From Pseudomonas viridiflava (GTDB taxonomy: Bacteria > Pseudomonadota > Gammaproteobacteria > Pseudomonadales > Pseudomonadaceae): a stretch of 64,000 nucleotides of DNA. Position numbers and translations under genes: made by a program. The notes under the pieces are model-generated. The model made no database searches. It had not been told where the DNA came from and was given only the letters and a program-made list of their open reading frames with translations. This document shows, piece after piece, positions 1 through 9,358 of the stretch (position 1 is its first letter; each line of letters starts with the position of its first letter). The DNA lies in the NCBI RefSeq assembly GCF_900585905.1, contig NZ_UTVH01000076.1:62001-126000 (forward strand). Reading direction: 5' to 3'.

Positions 1-430
1 CATGCTGCAGCGCAAACGGCCCTAACAACATCGGCTCCGGTACTGTGTCGATGGCAAGGCTGGTCGGCGGATCGCCAGCGATCTTGTCGTGGTTGCCTCG
101 AATCAGCGTAATTTTCAGCGCCGGGTGCCGTGCTCGCCATTCATGCAGCGCCTGCAGGGTCGCTGGGGCTCTGGATTCCCTTGCATGCAGAAAGTCGCCG
201 AGAAAGATCAGGTGTTCGCAGGATAGCTGCTCAAGCATGTCATCCAGCCGTTGCAGATTATTTTGCGTGGTGCCGTGTGGCACCGGCTGACCGAGCCTGC
301 GAAAAGCCGCCGCCTTGCCGAAGTGCACGTCAGCGATGAGCAGTGCACGACGTTCCGGGAGGTACATCGCTTTCTGCGCCAGTAACCAGACTTCTTCGCC
401 CGCCAGGCTGATTGACAGCCACGGATTCAT
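1..430 (-). CDS. pdeM: Ligase-associated DNA damage response endonuclease PdeM (3' part missing)
   Basis: Calcineurin-like metallophosphoesterase that accompanies bacterial Lhr-core/ligase repair modules; it is expected to act as a metal-dependent nuclease in DNA repair. Translating from ATG at 430 gives 143 visible codons before the window edge. Metal-binding motifs are visible in order: ADVHFGK (about residues 33-39), GDFLHA (78-83) and RGNHD (111-115). The start codon overlaps the stop of the upstream helicase by 4 bases (ATGA), so the two are translationally coupled. The C-terminal part with the later histidine motifs lies outside the window. Family assignment is firm from the motifs and the neighbouring helicase; the nuclease substrate is inferred from the family. 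Confidence 0.9.
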   Translation of the reverse strand, partial: MNPWLSISLAGEEVWLLAQKAMYLPERRALLIADVHFGKAAAFRRLGQPVPHGTTQNNLQRLDDMLEQLSCEHLIFLGDFLHARESRAPATLQALHEWRARHPALKITLIRGNHDKIAGDPPTSLAIDTVPEPMLLGPFALQH

Positions 431-2919
431 GAGCGTGCCTCTGGCCCGGCAGCTTTCTCAAGGTCGCGGACCATGCGGGCGATGCGGTCGGCCAGTTTTT
501 CCGAGCTCAGGCTTTCACGCATTCGCTCCACCAGCAAGGGGAACGCCAGTGGCGTGGCGCGCTTGATGATGTGCAGGTCCAGGGTTCGCTGATTGATACG
601 TTGCAATGTCTGCTCCATTCGTACCACGTCCAGTTCCTGACGCAGCACTTCTTCCTGCGCCTGGGTCAATAGCAGGTTGCCTGCGTCGTACTGTTTGAAG
701 ACCTCAAAAAACAGACCGCTGGAGGCCTGTAACTGGCGATTGCTTTTCGGGGCGCCGGGATAGCCTGAAAATACCAGACCGGCGATGCGGGCGATCTCGC
801 GAAACCGTCGCAGGGCCAGCTCGCCAGCATTAAGGCTGGCCATGATATCGGCCATCAGCTGATCTTCGCTGAACAAGGTCGGGTTCAGCACGGCGCGCCA
901 GTCCAGCTCCGTGGCGCTGAGCAACTCGAAGCCGTAATCGTTGACTGCAATCGAGAAGGTCAACGGCGTATCGCGACTCAGGCGCCAGGCCAGCAGGCTG
1001 GCCAGCCCGAGGTGAACATGCCGTCCAGCGAACGGATAGAGAAACAGGTGCCAGCCTTCCCGCGACTTGAGTGCTTCAGCGAGCAGCGTGTCCTGGCGGG
1101 GCAGGGCCGACCACTGCTGCTGAAGCTCCAGCAACGGCTTCACCGCCTGCATTTCCGGACTGTTGAATTGGCCATGCGCGGCCGCGTCAAACTGAGTCAC
1201 CACGGCATCGGCCAGTTCGCTGGAAAGCGGCATGCGCCCACCGTTCCAGCGCGGCACAGCTGCCTTCTTGACGGTGGAGCGTCTGACGTAGGCGGTCATG
1301 TTTTCGACCCGGACCAGTTCCAGCAGACGACCACTGAACAGAAAGCCGTCGCCGGGCTTGAGGCGGGCGATGAAGCCTTCTTCGACACTGCCCAGCGAGC
1401 CACCGCCGCCGCCCTTGGTCCAGTACTTCACGTTGATGCTGGCATCGCTGACGATGGTGCCGATGCTCATTCGGTGACGCCTCGCCAGGCGTGCATCCGG
1501 CACGCGCCAGATGCCGTGTTCATCCGGCTCGACGCGGCGATAGTCGGGGTAAGCAGTCAGCGAAAGGCCGCCATGGCGCACGAAAGCCAGCGCCCAGTGC
1601 CATTCGTCATCAGTCAGCTCGCGATACGCCCACGCTGTCCTGACTTCAGCCAGCAGTTGCGCGGGCTCAAAACCGCCACCCAAGGCCATGCTGACCAAGT
1701 GTTGCACCAGCACGTCCAGAGGTTTGTGCGGCGATTCCCTGGGTTCGATCATGCGCGCCGCCACCGCATCGTGAGCCGCCGCCGCTTCCACCAATTCCAG
1801 GCTGTGGGTGGGCACCAGCGTCACCCGCGAGGGGCGGCCCGGCGCGTGGCCCGAGCGACCGGCGCGTTGCATCAGCCTGGCGACGCCTTTGGGTGAGCCT
1901 ATCTGCAGCACGCGTTCGACTGGCAGAAAGTCCACCCCCAGATCCAGGCTTGAGGTGCAGACCACGGCTTTGAGCTGACCTTCCTTCAGTGCGCGCTCCA
2001 CCCAGTCGCGCACTTCTCGGGCCAGCGAGCCATGGTGCAGCGCGATCAGCCCGGCCCAGTCCGGACGAGCCTCCAGCAGCGCCTGATACCAGATTTCCGA
2101 CTGCGCTCGGGTGTTGGTGAAGATCAGGCAACTGCTGCTGCTTTCTACCTCGGCGAGCACTTGCGGGAGCATGCGCAAACCCATGTGTCCGGCCCAGGGA
2201 AAGCGCTCGATGGCAGGCGGCAACAGCGTGTCGACGCGCAGTTCCTTGCTGACCTTGCCCTGCACGCTGACGCCGCCTTCGCCCAGCAGTGCTGCCTGGG
2301 CATGCGCTTGATTGCCCAGGGTGGCGGAAACGCCCCACACGATCAGTTGCGGATTCCATTGCCGCAGCCTGGCCAGCGCCAGTTGCAGCTGCACACCGCG
2401 CTTGTTACCGATCAGCTCGTGCCATTCATCCACCACCACCATGTTCAAGGTGGAAAAAATGTCCATGGCATCTGCACGCGTCTGCAGCAGGGTCAGGCTT
2501 TCCGGAGTGGTGATGAGCGCGCTGGGCAGGCGCCGCCCCTGTTTCGCCCGCTCGCTGCTGCTGGTGTCGCCAGTGCGCAGGCCGACGGTCCAGGGAATGT
2601 CCAGATCCTGCAGCGGCGCCTCAAGCGCGCGGGCGGTGTCGGCCGCGAGTGCGCGCATGGGCGTGATCCACAACACGCTCAACGGCGCTGCGGGCGGTTT
2701 GCGCTTGCGCGGCTTGTCGTCGCTGGGCGCTTTGTTGGCGTGCGCAAAGCGATTGAGGGCGGCGAACCACACTGCGTAGGTCTTGCCCGACCCTGTACTG
2801 GCATGCAGCAGCCCCGAATGGCCCTGCTTGACGGCAGACCAGACCTCTTTCTGGAAGGGGAAGGGTTTCCAACTGCGTCCCGAAAACCATCGCTGGGCGA
2901 AATCGGTCGATTTGCTCAT
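427..2919 (-). CDS. Ligase-associated DEXH-box DNA helicase (Lhr-core family)
   Basis: Superfamily 2 helicase of about 830 residues, the Lhr-core type found with an ATP-dependent ligase, a beta-CASP exonuclease and PdeM. Visible motifs: Walker A ASTGSGKT (residues 40-47), DEWH box (164-167), SAT (198-200), and an arginine-rich motif [17 protein letters not shown] in the second RecA domain, followed by the long C-terminal region typical of Lhr-core. It likely translocates on ssDNA and unwinds duplex or hybrid substrates during repair. It overlaps pdeM by 4 bases. Its usual upstream partner, the ligase, is not adjacent but about 4.7 kb away, with an ABC transporter operon in between. Confidence 0.92.
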   Translation of the reverse strand: MSKSTDFAQRWFSGRSWKPFPFQKEVWSAVKQGHSGLLHASTGSGKTYAVWFAALNRFAHANKAPSDDKPRKRKPPAAPLSVLWITPMRALAADTARALEAPLQDLDIPWTVGLRTGDTSSSERAKQGRRLPSALITTPESLTLLQTRADAMDIFSTLNMVVVDEWHELIGNKRGVQLQLALARLRQWNPQLIVWGVSATLGNQAHAQAALLGEGGVSVQGKVSKELRVDTLLPPAIERFPWAGHMGLRMLPQVLAEVESSSSCLIFTNTRAQSEIWYQALLEARPDWAGLIALHHGSLAREVRDWVERALKEGQLKAVVCTSSLDLGVDFLPVERVLQIGSPKGVARLMQRAGRSGHAPGRPSRVTLVPTHSLELVEAAAAHDAVAARMIEPRESPHKPLDVLVQHLVSMALGGGFEPAQLLAEVRTAWAYRELTDDEWHWALAFVRHGGLSLTAYPDYRRVEPDEHGIWRVPDARLARRHRMSIGTIVSDASINVKYWTKGGGGGSLGSVEEGFIARLKPGDGFLFSGRLLELVRVENMTAYVRRSTVKKAAVPRWNGGRMPLSSELADAVVTQFDAAAHGQFNSPEMQAVKPLLELQQQWSALPRQDTLLAEALKSREGWHLFLYPFAGRHVHLGLASLLAWRLSRDTPLTFSIAVNDYGFELLSATELDWRAVLNPTLFSEDQLMADIMASLNAGELALRRFREIARIAGLVFSGYPGAPKSNRQLQASSGLFFEVFKQYDAGNLLLTQAQEEVLRQELDVVRMEQTLQRINQRTLDLHIIKRATPLAFPLLVERMRESLSSEKLADRIARMVRDLEKAAGPEARS

Positions 2920-3045
2920 CCGTCGCTGTGTGCTCTGAAGGGGGATATGTCAGAGACAGCGCAGGTGGGGGATTAGTTTAGGAAGGACTCTTCAGGAGAC
3001 TCCCCATCGCTCACACGCCGCCCTGTCGTGCAGCTAACGTGGACA

Positions 3046-3112
3046 TGTAGGAGCCAACTTGTTGGCGAGGCGGCGTGACTGACACCGTCTCGCCAACAAG
3101 TTGGCTCCTACA
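3046..3112. repeat. Palindromic repeat, family B (24-bp perfect arms)
   Basis: Perfect inverted repeat with 24-base arms beginning TGTAGGAGCCAACTTG and ending in its complement, with a loop of about 19 bases rich in CGGCGTGACTGACACCG. It sits in the 211-base gap between the aotP-like stop and the helicase start. A diverged copy lies at 63556-63625. It may terminate or stabilise the 3' end of the aot-like transcript; no run of T follows, so it is better read as a repetitive extragenic palindrome. Confidence 0.85.
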
Positions 3113-3130
3113 GGAAGCAATAACGGTTTC

Positions 3131-3895
3131 TTATTTCAAGTTGCCGCTCAAAAATTGCTGCAGGCGTTCGCTTTTCGGGTTGCCCAGCACTTCATCCGGA
3201 TGACCGGACTCTTCGATCTGGCCCTTGTGCAGAAACACCACCTGGCTTGCAACTTTGCGCGCAAAGCTCATCTCGTGAGTCACCATGATCATGGTGCGGC
3301 CTTCTTCGGCCAGCCCCTGAATCACCTTGAGCACCTCGCCCACCAGCTCGGGGTCCAGGGCCGAGGTCGGCTCGTCGAACAGCATGATTTCCGGCTCCAT
3401 TGCCAATGCGCGGGCGATGGCGACGCGCTGTTGCTGGCCGCCGGACAGAAACGCCGGGTACTGATCCGCCACCCGGGCGTCCAGGCCGACCTTGTCCAGG
3501 TACTTGCGCGCGCGTGTCTCGGCGTCTTCTTTCGACACGCCCAGCACCCGACGCGGCGCCATGGTGATGTTTTCCAGCACAGTCATGTGCGCCCACAGGT
3601 TGAAATGCTGAAACACCATGGCCAGTCGGGTACGAATGCTTTGCAGCTCGGCGGGGTCAGCGACGCGCATGGCGCCTTTTTCACTGACCATGCGCACCTG
3701 TTTGCCATCCAGGCTCATGGCGCCGTCATCAGGCTGTTCGAGGAAGTTGATGCAGCGCAGGAAGGTACTTTTGCCCGAACCACTGGCGCCGATCAGGCAA
3801 ATCACATCGCCGCTGCTGGCTTTGAGCGAGACACCTTTGAGGACCTTGTGGTCGCCGTAGCTTTTATGCAGGCCATCGATGGTCAGTTTGTACAT
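3131..3895 (-). CDS. aotP: Arginine/ornithine-type ABC transporter, ATP-binding protein
   Basis: Cytoplasmic ATPase of a polar amino acid importer (HisP/GlnQ/AotP family), 254 residues, full family length. Walker A GASGSGKS (36-43), Q-loop around FQHFNLW (95-101), signature LSGGQQQR (150-157) and Walker B MLFDEP (171-176) are all present. It is the last gene of a five-gene minus-strand operon encoding binding protein, two permeases, an AotO-like hydrolase and this ATPase. In P. aeruginosa aotJQMOP is followed by argR; here no argR follows and the next gene is the Lhr-type helicase. Substrate specificity for basic amino acids is inferred from the operon, in particular from the AotO-like gene; histidine is an alternative. 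Confidence 0.88.
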   Translation of the reverse strand: MYKLTIDGLHKSYGDHKVLKGVSLKASSGDVICLIGASGSGKSTFLRCINFLEQPDDGAMSLDGKQVRMVSEKGAMRVADPAELQSIRTRLAMVFQHFNLWAHMTVLENITMAPRRVLGVSKEDAETRARKYLDKVGLDARVADQYPAFLSGGQQQRVAIARALAMEPEIMLFDEPTSALDPELVGEVLKVIQGLAEEGRTMIMVTHEMSFARKVASQVVFLHKGQIEESGHPDEVLGNPKSERLQQFLSGNLK

Positions 3896-3907
3896 GACAG
3901 GCAGTCC

Positions 3908-5026
3908 TTAAGGAGAAAGTAGGTAGCCGCTACGGTAGGCCTGGGTGCCTGCCACGTGAGCGATGACCATGCCGGCAGTGGCCATGCGCCGCAGGGAGCG
4001 CGCATAGAGCAGGCCGGAATTGAGCGTGTGGATCGCCGTGACGGCGTCGCTGATCGGATCGATGATTTCGGCAATCAGTTGCCCGGCTTCGATGTGTTCG
4101 CCGGGCTGGGCGCAGAACACCAGCAGGCCGCCCACCGGAGTCGTTACCGGTTCTACCGCTGCCAGGGGCGTGGCCGGGAACAGCAGCGCGGGCGCTGGCT
4201 GGACTTCACCGTCAATGGCGCCAAACGCGATCAGATAATTGATCAAGGCCTGGCAGTCACGACTGGCCAGCGAATGGTTGACATCCCCTTGCCCGCGCAG
4301 CTCCAGCGTCACCGAAAAGCTGCCTTGGGGGATAGCGAAGCGATCACCGAAACGCTGCTGCAGCTGCCACCAGACCAGAGTGAAACATTCGTCAAACGAT
4401 TGCCCGCCCGAATCGGTAGCCAAGAGGCTCGCCTGGGCGCCGAGATAGCGGGAAAGGGGCTCCACCTGCGGCCAGGCTTCGGGCGTGGTGTACAGATGCT
4501 CGACTGCTTCGAAGTCACAGTGCAGGTCGAGGACCACATCGGCATCACAGGCCAGACGTTGCAGAATCAGGCGCTGGGACTGCAATTGCGTAGTGGCGGA
4601 CTCGCCGGCAAGGGCGGCACGCAGGCCGCCACGGATCAGTTGCAGATTATGTTGAGGATCATCGGTCAGTTGCGCCTGCACGGCATCGCCCACCTGAATG
4701 CCTAGGTCGACGAACCAGCGATTGAAGTTCTGTCCGCTTTCCAGCTCGTAACGGCCCAGCGGCACGTCCATCAGGATCTGGTCGAGCCCCACGGGATTGG
4801 CCACCGGCACGACGACTATTTCACCGCGCAGCAACCCTGCGTTTTCCAACTCCAGCAGGCGCTGCTTGAGGTACCAGGCCACCAGCATGCCGGGCAGTTC
4901 GTCGGCATGCAGCGAGGCTTGAATGTACACCTTGCAGCCGCTGTCCCGGGGGCCGTAGTGGAAGCTGTGGATCTGCCGCGCCGTACCGGGCACGGGCGAG
5001 AGCAGGTCGTGAATGTCATGACGCAT
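3908..5026 (-). CDS. aotO: AotO-like succinylglutamate desuccinylase/aspartoacylase family protein
   Basis: Zinc carboxypeptidase-fold protein of 372 residues, related to AstE/aspartoacylase. Likely metal ligands H40 and E43 (SLHADE), a substrate-arginine motif NFNR near 101-104 and a third histidine in LDLHCD (about 169) are visible. A C-terminal barrel-like segment resembles a lipoyl/biotinyl hammerhead (PVGGLLVFCAQPGEHIEAG). In P. aeruginosa the equivalent gene aotO lies inside the arginine/ornithine transporter operon and is not needed for uptake, so its role is unknown. Start is ATG at 5026, nine bases after the aotM stop; the next gene starts 12 bases after its own stop, so it is firmly within the operon. 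Confidence 0.85.
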   Translation of the reverse strand: MRHDIHDLLSPVPGTARQIHSFHYGPRDSGCKVYIQASLHADELPGMLVAWYLKQRLLELENAGLLRGEIVVVPVANPVGLDQILMDVPLGRYELESGQNFNRWFVDLGIQVGDAVQAQLTDDPQHNLQLIRGGLRAALAGESATTQLQSQRLILQRLACDADVVLDLHCDFEAVEHLYTTPEAWPQVEPLSRYLGAQASLLATDSGGQSFDECFTLVWWQLQQRFGDRFAIPQGSFSVTLELRGQGDVNHSLASRDCQALINYLIAFGAIDGEVQPAPALLFPATPLAAVEPVTTPVGGLLVFCAQPGEHIEAGQLIAEIIDPISDAVTAIHTLNSGLLYARSLRRMATAGMVIAHVAGTQAYRSGYLLSP

Positions 5027-5035
5027 GTGCGAGTC

Positions 5036-5746
5036 CTAGTGGGTCGGGCCGAGAAAAGCCAGCCAGCGACGCTCGGCAAGGCGGAACAGGCCGACCAGAA
5101 TGAAGGTCACGCACAGATAAATGACCGCCGCGATGCCGAATGACTGAAAGGTCAGGAAGGTCGCCGAATTGGCATCCCGCGCCACCTTGAGGATATCCGG
5201 CACGGTGGCAGTGAAGGCCACGGTGGTGGAATGCAGCATGAGGATCACTTCGTTGCTGTAGTAGGGCAGCGAACGGCGCAGCGCCGAGGGCATGATCACG
5301 TAGGCATAGAGCTTCCAGCCCGTCAGCCCGTAAGCCTTGGCCGCTTCGACCTCGCCATGGGCCATGCTGCGAATCGCGCCGGCGAAGATTTCTGTGGTGT
5401 AGGCGCAGGTGTTGAGGGCAAACGCCAGGATGGTGCAGTTCATCGCATCGCGGAAGAACGAATCCAGCAGCGGCTGGCCACGCACGGCTTCCAGGCTGTA
5501 GATGCCGGTGTAGCAGATCAGCAACTGTATATAGAGCGGAGTGCCGCGAAACAGATAGGTATAGAACTGCACCGGCCAGCGCAGCCAGCGAGCGTCGGAG
5601 ACCCGGGCTATCGACAGCGGAATCGAGACCAGAAAGCCGATGCCGATGGACGCGCTGAGCAGCCACAGCGTCATCGCCAGGCCGGTGATGTGCACGCCAT
5701 CGCTATAAAGGAATGGGCGCCAGTATTCCTGAAGCAATTCAATCAT
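5036..5746 (-). CDS. aotM: Arginine/ornithine-type ABC transporter permease M
   Basis: Inner-membrane permease of 236 residues from the HisM/AotM family. It has about five hydrophobic segments and the conserved cytoplasmic EAA loop (EVEAAKAYGLTGWK) that contacts the ATPase. It forms a heterodimer with AotQ to move substrate delivered by AotJ. Its start overlaps the aotQ stop by 4 bases (ATGA at 5743-5746), showing translational coupling. Specificity comes from operon context, not from its own sequence. Confidence 0.9.
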   Translation of the reverse strand: MIELLQEYWRPFLYSDGVHITGLAMTLWLLSASIGIGFLVSIPLSIARVSDARWLRWPVQFYTYLFRGTPLYIQLLICYTGIYSLEAVRGQPLLDSFFRDAMNCTILAFALNTCAYTTEIFAGAIRSMAHGEVEAAKAYGLTGWKLYAYVIMPSALRRSLPYYSNEVILMLHSTTVAFTATVPDILKVARDANSATFLTFQSFGIAAVIYLCVTFILVGLFRLAERRWLAFLGPTH

Positions 5747-6471
5747 CGCTGCGCCTCCCGGCTGCCGGCGGCATAACGTCGTTCAGCCCAGCGCAGGGCG
5801 AAATTGGAAGCACTGGTGATGAGCAGATAGATCAACGCCGCCAGGACCAGGAAATAGAACAGCTGATAGGTGCTTTTACCGGCGTCCTGCGCGGCCTTGA
5901 CCAAGTCGGCGAGGCCGATGATCGACACCAGCGCGGTGGCTTTGAGCAGCACCTGCCAGTTGTTGCCGATGCCGGGCAGTGCGAAGCGCATCATCTGCGG
6001 GAATACCACATGGCGGAAACGCTGGGCACGGCTGAGGCCGTAAGCCGTTGCTGCTTCCACCTGACCGCGAGGCACGGAAAGAATCGCGCCGCGAAAGGTT
6101 TCGGTGAAGTAGGCGCCATAGATAAAGCCAAGAGTAATGACGCCCGCGCTGAAAGGGTCGATCTCGATGTAGTCCCATTCCATGGCGTCAGTCAGCTGAC
6201 TCAGCCAGGTCTGCAGGCTGTAGAAGATCAGCAGCATCAACACCAGGTCTGGCACGCCGCGGATCAGCGTCGTGTACAGCTGCGCCGGCACCCGCAGCAC
6301 GCGGGCGCTGGACAGTTTTGCGCTGGCGCCGATCAGGCCGAGCACAATGCTCACCAACAGCGACAGCAGCGATAATTTAACGGTCATCCAGGTGCCTTCC
6401 AGCAGCAGCGGGCCGAAGCCTTTAAGGCTCAGGGAGGACAGACCGAGGGTTTGCAGCAGTGAGTCAAGCAT
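5743..6471 (-). CDS. aotQ: Arginine/ornithine-type ABC transporter permease Q
   Basis: Inner-membrane permease of 242 residues from the HisQ/AotQ family, partner of AotM. It carries several transmembrane segments and the EAA-loop motif (QVEAATAYGLSRAQ). The gene begins 85 bases downstream of aotJ, and that gap holds a strong hairpin with a T-rich flank (6503-6549), so only part of the aotJ transcripts should read through into the permease genes. It overlaps aotM by 4 bases. Confidence 0.9.
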   Translation of the reverse strand: MLDSLLQTLGLSSLSLKGFGPLLLEGTWMTVKLSLLSLLVSIVLGLIGASAKLSSARVLRVPAQLYTTLIRGVPDLVLMLLIFYSLQTWLSQLTDAMEWDYIEIDPFSAGVITLGFIYGAYFTETFRGAILSVPRGQVEAATAYGLSRAQRFRHVVFPQMMRFALPGIGNNWQVLLKATALVSIIGLADLVKAAQDAGKSTYQLFYFLVLAALIYLLITSASNFALRWAERRYAAGSREAQR

Positions 6472-6502
6472 GGGTAAAGCCTTTGACGGTCAATAAAACA
6501 AA

Positions 6503-6549
6503 ACGCCCATGGAGCCCGGCGCGAGATCATCGCCGAATTCCATGGGCGT
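6503..6549 (-). terminator. Attenuating terminator hairpin between aotJ and aotQ
   Basis: Perfect 11-base stem ACGCCCATGGA / TCCATGGGCGT with an inner GC-rich stem, followed in the minus-strand direction by TTTTGTTTTATTG. It lies just after the aotJ stop and before aotQ. Likely partial termination giving more binding protein than permease. Confidence 0.7.
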
Positions 6550-6556
6550 CGGGGTG

Positions 6557-7339
6557 TTATTTACCGCTGTACAGATTCAGATCGCCAAAATGTTTTTTCT
6601 GGATCTCGGCATATTTGCCGTCGTCGTGTAACGCTTTGATACCTTTATCCAGCAATGCCTTAAGCTCTTTGTTACCTTTCGCGATACCCACGGCGGTTTT
6701 CGCTGGCAGCAATTCACTGTCGATTGGTTTGCTGACTTCGTAATCGGCACCTTGTGGCGACTTCAGAAAGCCCAACTCGGCCTGCAGCATGTCCTGAATG
6801 GAAGCATCCAGGCGACCCGATACCAGGTCCGAGTAGACCTGATCCTGGTTCTGGTACGCCTGGGTTTTGACCCCGGCCTTGTCCAGAACGGCCTTGGCAT
6901 AGGCTTCCTGAATGGTGCCCTGCTCGTAGCCAACGGTTTTGCCCTTCAGGCTCGCGGTCTCGGCGGTCAGGCCTGCACCCTTTTTGTACACCAGAGAAGT
7001 CGGGCCCGAGAACAGTTCGCTGGAGAAGTCGATGACTTTCTCGCGCGCCGGGGTCACGGTCATCGACGAGATAACACCATCGAATTTACGGGCCTTGAGG
7101 CCTGGAATCATGCCGTCGAAATCGCTCTCGACCCACTTGCACTTGACCTTCAGTTCGGCGCAGATAGCGTTGCCCAGGTCGATGTCAAAGCCCACCAGGC
7201 TGCCGTCGGCGGCTTTGGATTCAAACGGTGCATAAGAAGGATCGACGCCGAAACGCAGTTCCTTGTATTCCTTGGCCATTGCATTGCCAGCTGCCAGACA
7301 GATAGCCAATGCGGAAAGGGTCAGCCATGCTTTTTTCAT
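6557..7339 (-). CDS. aotJ: Arginine/ornithine-type periplasmic binding protein
   Basis: Type II periplasmic solute-binding protein of 260 residues (LAO/HisJ/AotJ family). An N-terminal signal peptide ends near NAMA-KE (about residue 22). The family fingerprint is visible: FGVDPSYAPFESKAADG, then VGFDIDLGNAICAELK and TVTPAREKVIDFS. It captures basic amino acids in the periplasm for the AotQMP complex. It is the first gene of the operon, preceded by a 303-base non-coding region and followed by a terminator-like hairpin. I call it aotJ from operon architecture; because argR is absent it may be a second paralogue with a somewhat different substrate (for example histidine or lysine). Confidence 0.85.
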   Translation of the reverse strand: MKKAWLTLSALAICLAAGNAMAKEYKELRFGVDPSYAPFESKAADGSLVGFDIDLGNAICAELKVKCKWVESDFDGMIPGLKARKFDGVISSMTVTPAREKVIDFSSELFSGPTSLVYKKGAGLTAETASLKGKTVGYEQGTIQEAYAKAVLDKAGVKTQAYQNQDQVYSDLVSGRLDASIQDMLQAELGFLKSPQGADYEVSKPIDSELLPAKTAVGIAKGNKELKALLDKGIKALHDDGKYAEIQKKHFGDLNLYSGK

Positions 7340-7642
7340 CGTTCAGTCCTTAAAACCAAATTGAGCGTTTTGAACACGCGAGGCTTGCTACCGGCGAGTG
7401 CCAGACGCCAGAAGATAGCAATTTCCGAACCAAAGAAGCGAACGTGCGTTTTAAATGTACGACAGTGTCGCAATGCTGACTGCGCCCCTGACAGTCGTTT
7501 AAGCGGCAGGTCTGCGTGTTCGACAGCTGACCTGAGCGGCTTGCCCAAGAGGCTGCCGCCATTAAGGTGACACCGGCCAGGCGCTCAACCATGCACCAAA
7601 ACCGGGCCACATAAAAGCGCAGTCCCAAAAAAGGGCGGCATC
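7340..7642 (-). promoter_or_regulatory. Control region upstream of the aotJ-like operon with possible ArgR half-site
   Basis: 303 bases without a gene between the ligase stop and the aotJ start. On the minus strand there is TGTCGTACATTTAAAA (7449-7464), one mismatch from the Pseudomonas ArgR half-site pattern TGTCGC-N8-AA, with other TGTC(G/A) words close by. This is pattern matching only; no clear -10/-35 pair was identified. Confidence 0.3.
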
Positions 7643-9358
7643 CTAACCCAACAGATCTTGCAGCGTCGACAGGCTGTCGGCTTCCGCGACGGTTTTATCC
7701 TGGCGCCAGCGCAACATGCGGGGAAAACGCACGGCAATGCCGCTCTTGTGGCGCTTGGACAACGCGATTCCCTCAAAGCCCAGTTCGAACACCAGGCTTG
7801 GCGTCACACTGCTGACCGGGCCGAATTTTTCCACTGTGGTCTTGCGCACAATGGCGTCCACCTTGCGCATCTCTTCGTCGGTCAGGCCGGAGTAGGCCTT
7901 GGCGAAAGGCACCAGCGTGCGTTCGCTGGATTCTGGCGGGCCGTCCCACACGGCGAAGGTGTAGTCGCTGTACAGGCTGGCACGTCGGCCATGGCCGCGC
8001 TGGGCATAGATCAGTACCGCATCAACGCTGAACGGGTCGACTTTCCATTTCCACCAGACCCCCATGTCTTTGGTGCGCCCCACGCCATACAGCGCGTCGC
8101 GGGCCTTGAGCATCATGCCTTCCACGCCCAGGCTGCGGGAGGCTTCGCGCTGCTGGCTGAGGTCGAGCCAGTCCTTGCCGGTCACCACCGGGGAGGGCAG
8201 CAGCACCGGGCTGTTGCAGGTTGCGACCACGCTGTCCAGTTGCGCCCGCCGTTCGTGTTGCGGGCGGCTGCGCCAGTCATGGCCCTGCCATTCCAATAGA
8301 TCGTAGGCGAGCACCACCACAGGCACTTCTTCGAGGATTTTCTTGCCCAGGGTCTTGCGTCCGATGCGTTGCTGCAACAACGCGAAGGGTTGCACCGAGG
8401 GCTGGGACTGCGCGGCAGGCGCGGCGTCTGCAGCGGCCAGGGCGAAGCTTTCAGTGTCAGCGGCCGCCACTGCCGGTGCTTTCCAGACCACTATTTCGCC
8501 GTCGATGACGGTGCCATCCGGCAGGCTTTGCCCAAGGCTGTGCAGCTCGGGAAAGCGATCAGTGACCAGTTCTTCGCCCCGCGACCAGATCCACAACCGG
8601 CCTTCACGTTTGACCAGTTGTGCGCGAATGCCATCCCACTTCCACTCCACCTGCCAGTTTTCCACCGGGCCGATCAGGCTCTCGAATTGGTCCACTGGCT
8701 GCTGCAAGGCATGGGCGAGGAAAAACGGGTAAGGCTGTCCGCCGCGCTGGGCGTGTTCGTCGTCGGACTCAGCCGCGATGAGCTTGAGAAAACCTTCAGC
8801 GCTGGGGCGATGCGAGAGGTCGGTATAGCCCACCAGGCGCTGCGCTACGCGCTTGTTGTCGATGTCGGCCATGGCCGCCAGGGCGCGGGTGACCAGCAGT
8901 TTCGAAACGCCGACGCGAAAGCTGCCGGTGATCAGCTTGATGCAGACCATCAGGCTGATGCGATCCAGCTGCGCCCAGAACGTCGGTAACCGCTCGGCCA
9001 GTTCTTCCGGAGGCAGGCCGCGCAGAGGCAGCAGCTTCTCTTCCATCCAGATTGCCAGCCCCTGATCGGAGCTGTGCTCGGCCAGCGGCAGAAGCAGCGA
9101 CAGGGTTTCCGCCAGATCGCCCACGGCCTGGTAACTTTCCTCGAACAGCCATTCAGGCAAGCGGCCAAGGGTCATCGCCTGCTCGCGCAACAGCTTGGTC
9201 GGCACCAGTTGCCGAGGGCGTCCGCCAGAAAGAAAGTACACCGCCCAGGCAGCATCTTCCGGCGGCGCACTGGCGAAGTAGTCGCGCATGGCGGCCAGCT
9301 TGGCGTTGCTCGATGTGGTTGCATCAAGCCTTGCGTAAAGTTCGGCGAAGGCCTTCAT
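7643..9358 (-). CDS. ATP-dependent DNA ligase of the Lhr-core repair module
   Basis: Stand-alone bacterial ATP-dependent DNA ligase, 571 residues, with an N-terminal DNA-binding domain, nucleotidyltransferase domain and OB fold. The catalytic lysine motif is EWKWDGIRAQ with K240 as the adenylated residue; later motifs EGMMLKARDALYG and WWKWKVDP are also seen. It seals nicks during repair, separately from the NAD-dependent LigA. Its start overlaps the stop of the exonuclease gene by 4 bases. Residues about 295-325 form an alanine-rich insertion that is probably a flexible linker. The partner helicase and PdeM lie beyond the inserted transporter operon. Confidence 0.92.
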   Translation of the reverse strand: MKAFAELYARLDATTSSNAKLAAMRDYFASAPPEDAAWAVYFLSGGRPRQLVPTKLLREQAMTLGRLPEWLFEESYQAVGDLAETLSLLLPLAEHSSDQGLAIWMEEKLLPLRGLPPEELAERLPTFWAQLDRISLMVCIKLITGSFRVGVSKLLVTRALAAMADIDNKRVAQRLVGYTDLSHRPSAEGFLKLIAAESDDEHAQRGGQPYPFFLAHALQQPVDQFESLIGPVENWQVEWKWDGIRAQLVKREGRLWIWSRGEELVTDRFPELHSLGQSLPDGTVIDGEIVVWKAPAVAAADTESFALAAADAAPAAQSQPSVQPFALLQQRIGRKTLGKKILEEVPVVVLAYDLLEWQGHDWRSRPQHERRAQLDSVVATCNSPVLLPSPVVTGKDWLDLSQQREASRSLGVEGMMLKARDALYGVGRTKDMGVWWKWKVDPFSVDAVLIYAQRGHGRRASLYSDYTFAVWDGPPESSERTLVPFAKAYSGLTDEEMRKVDAIVRKTTVEKFGPVSSVTPSLVFELGFEGIALSKRHKSGIAVRFPRMLRWRQDKTVAEADSLSTLQDLLG

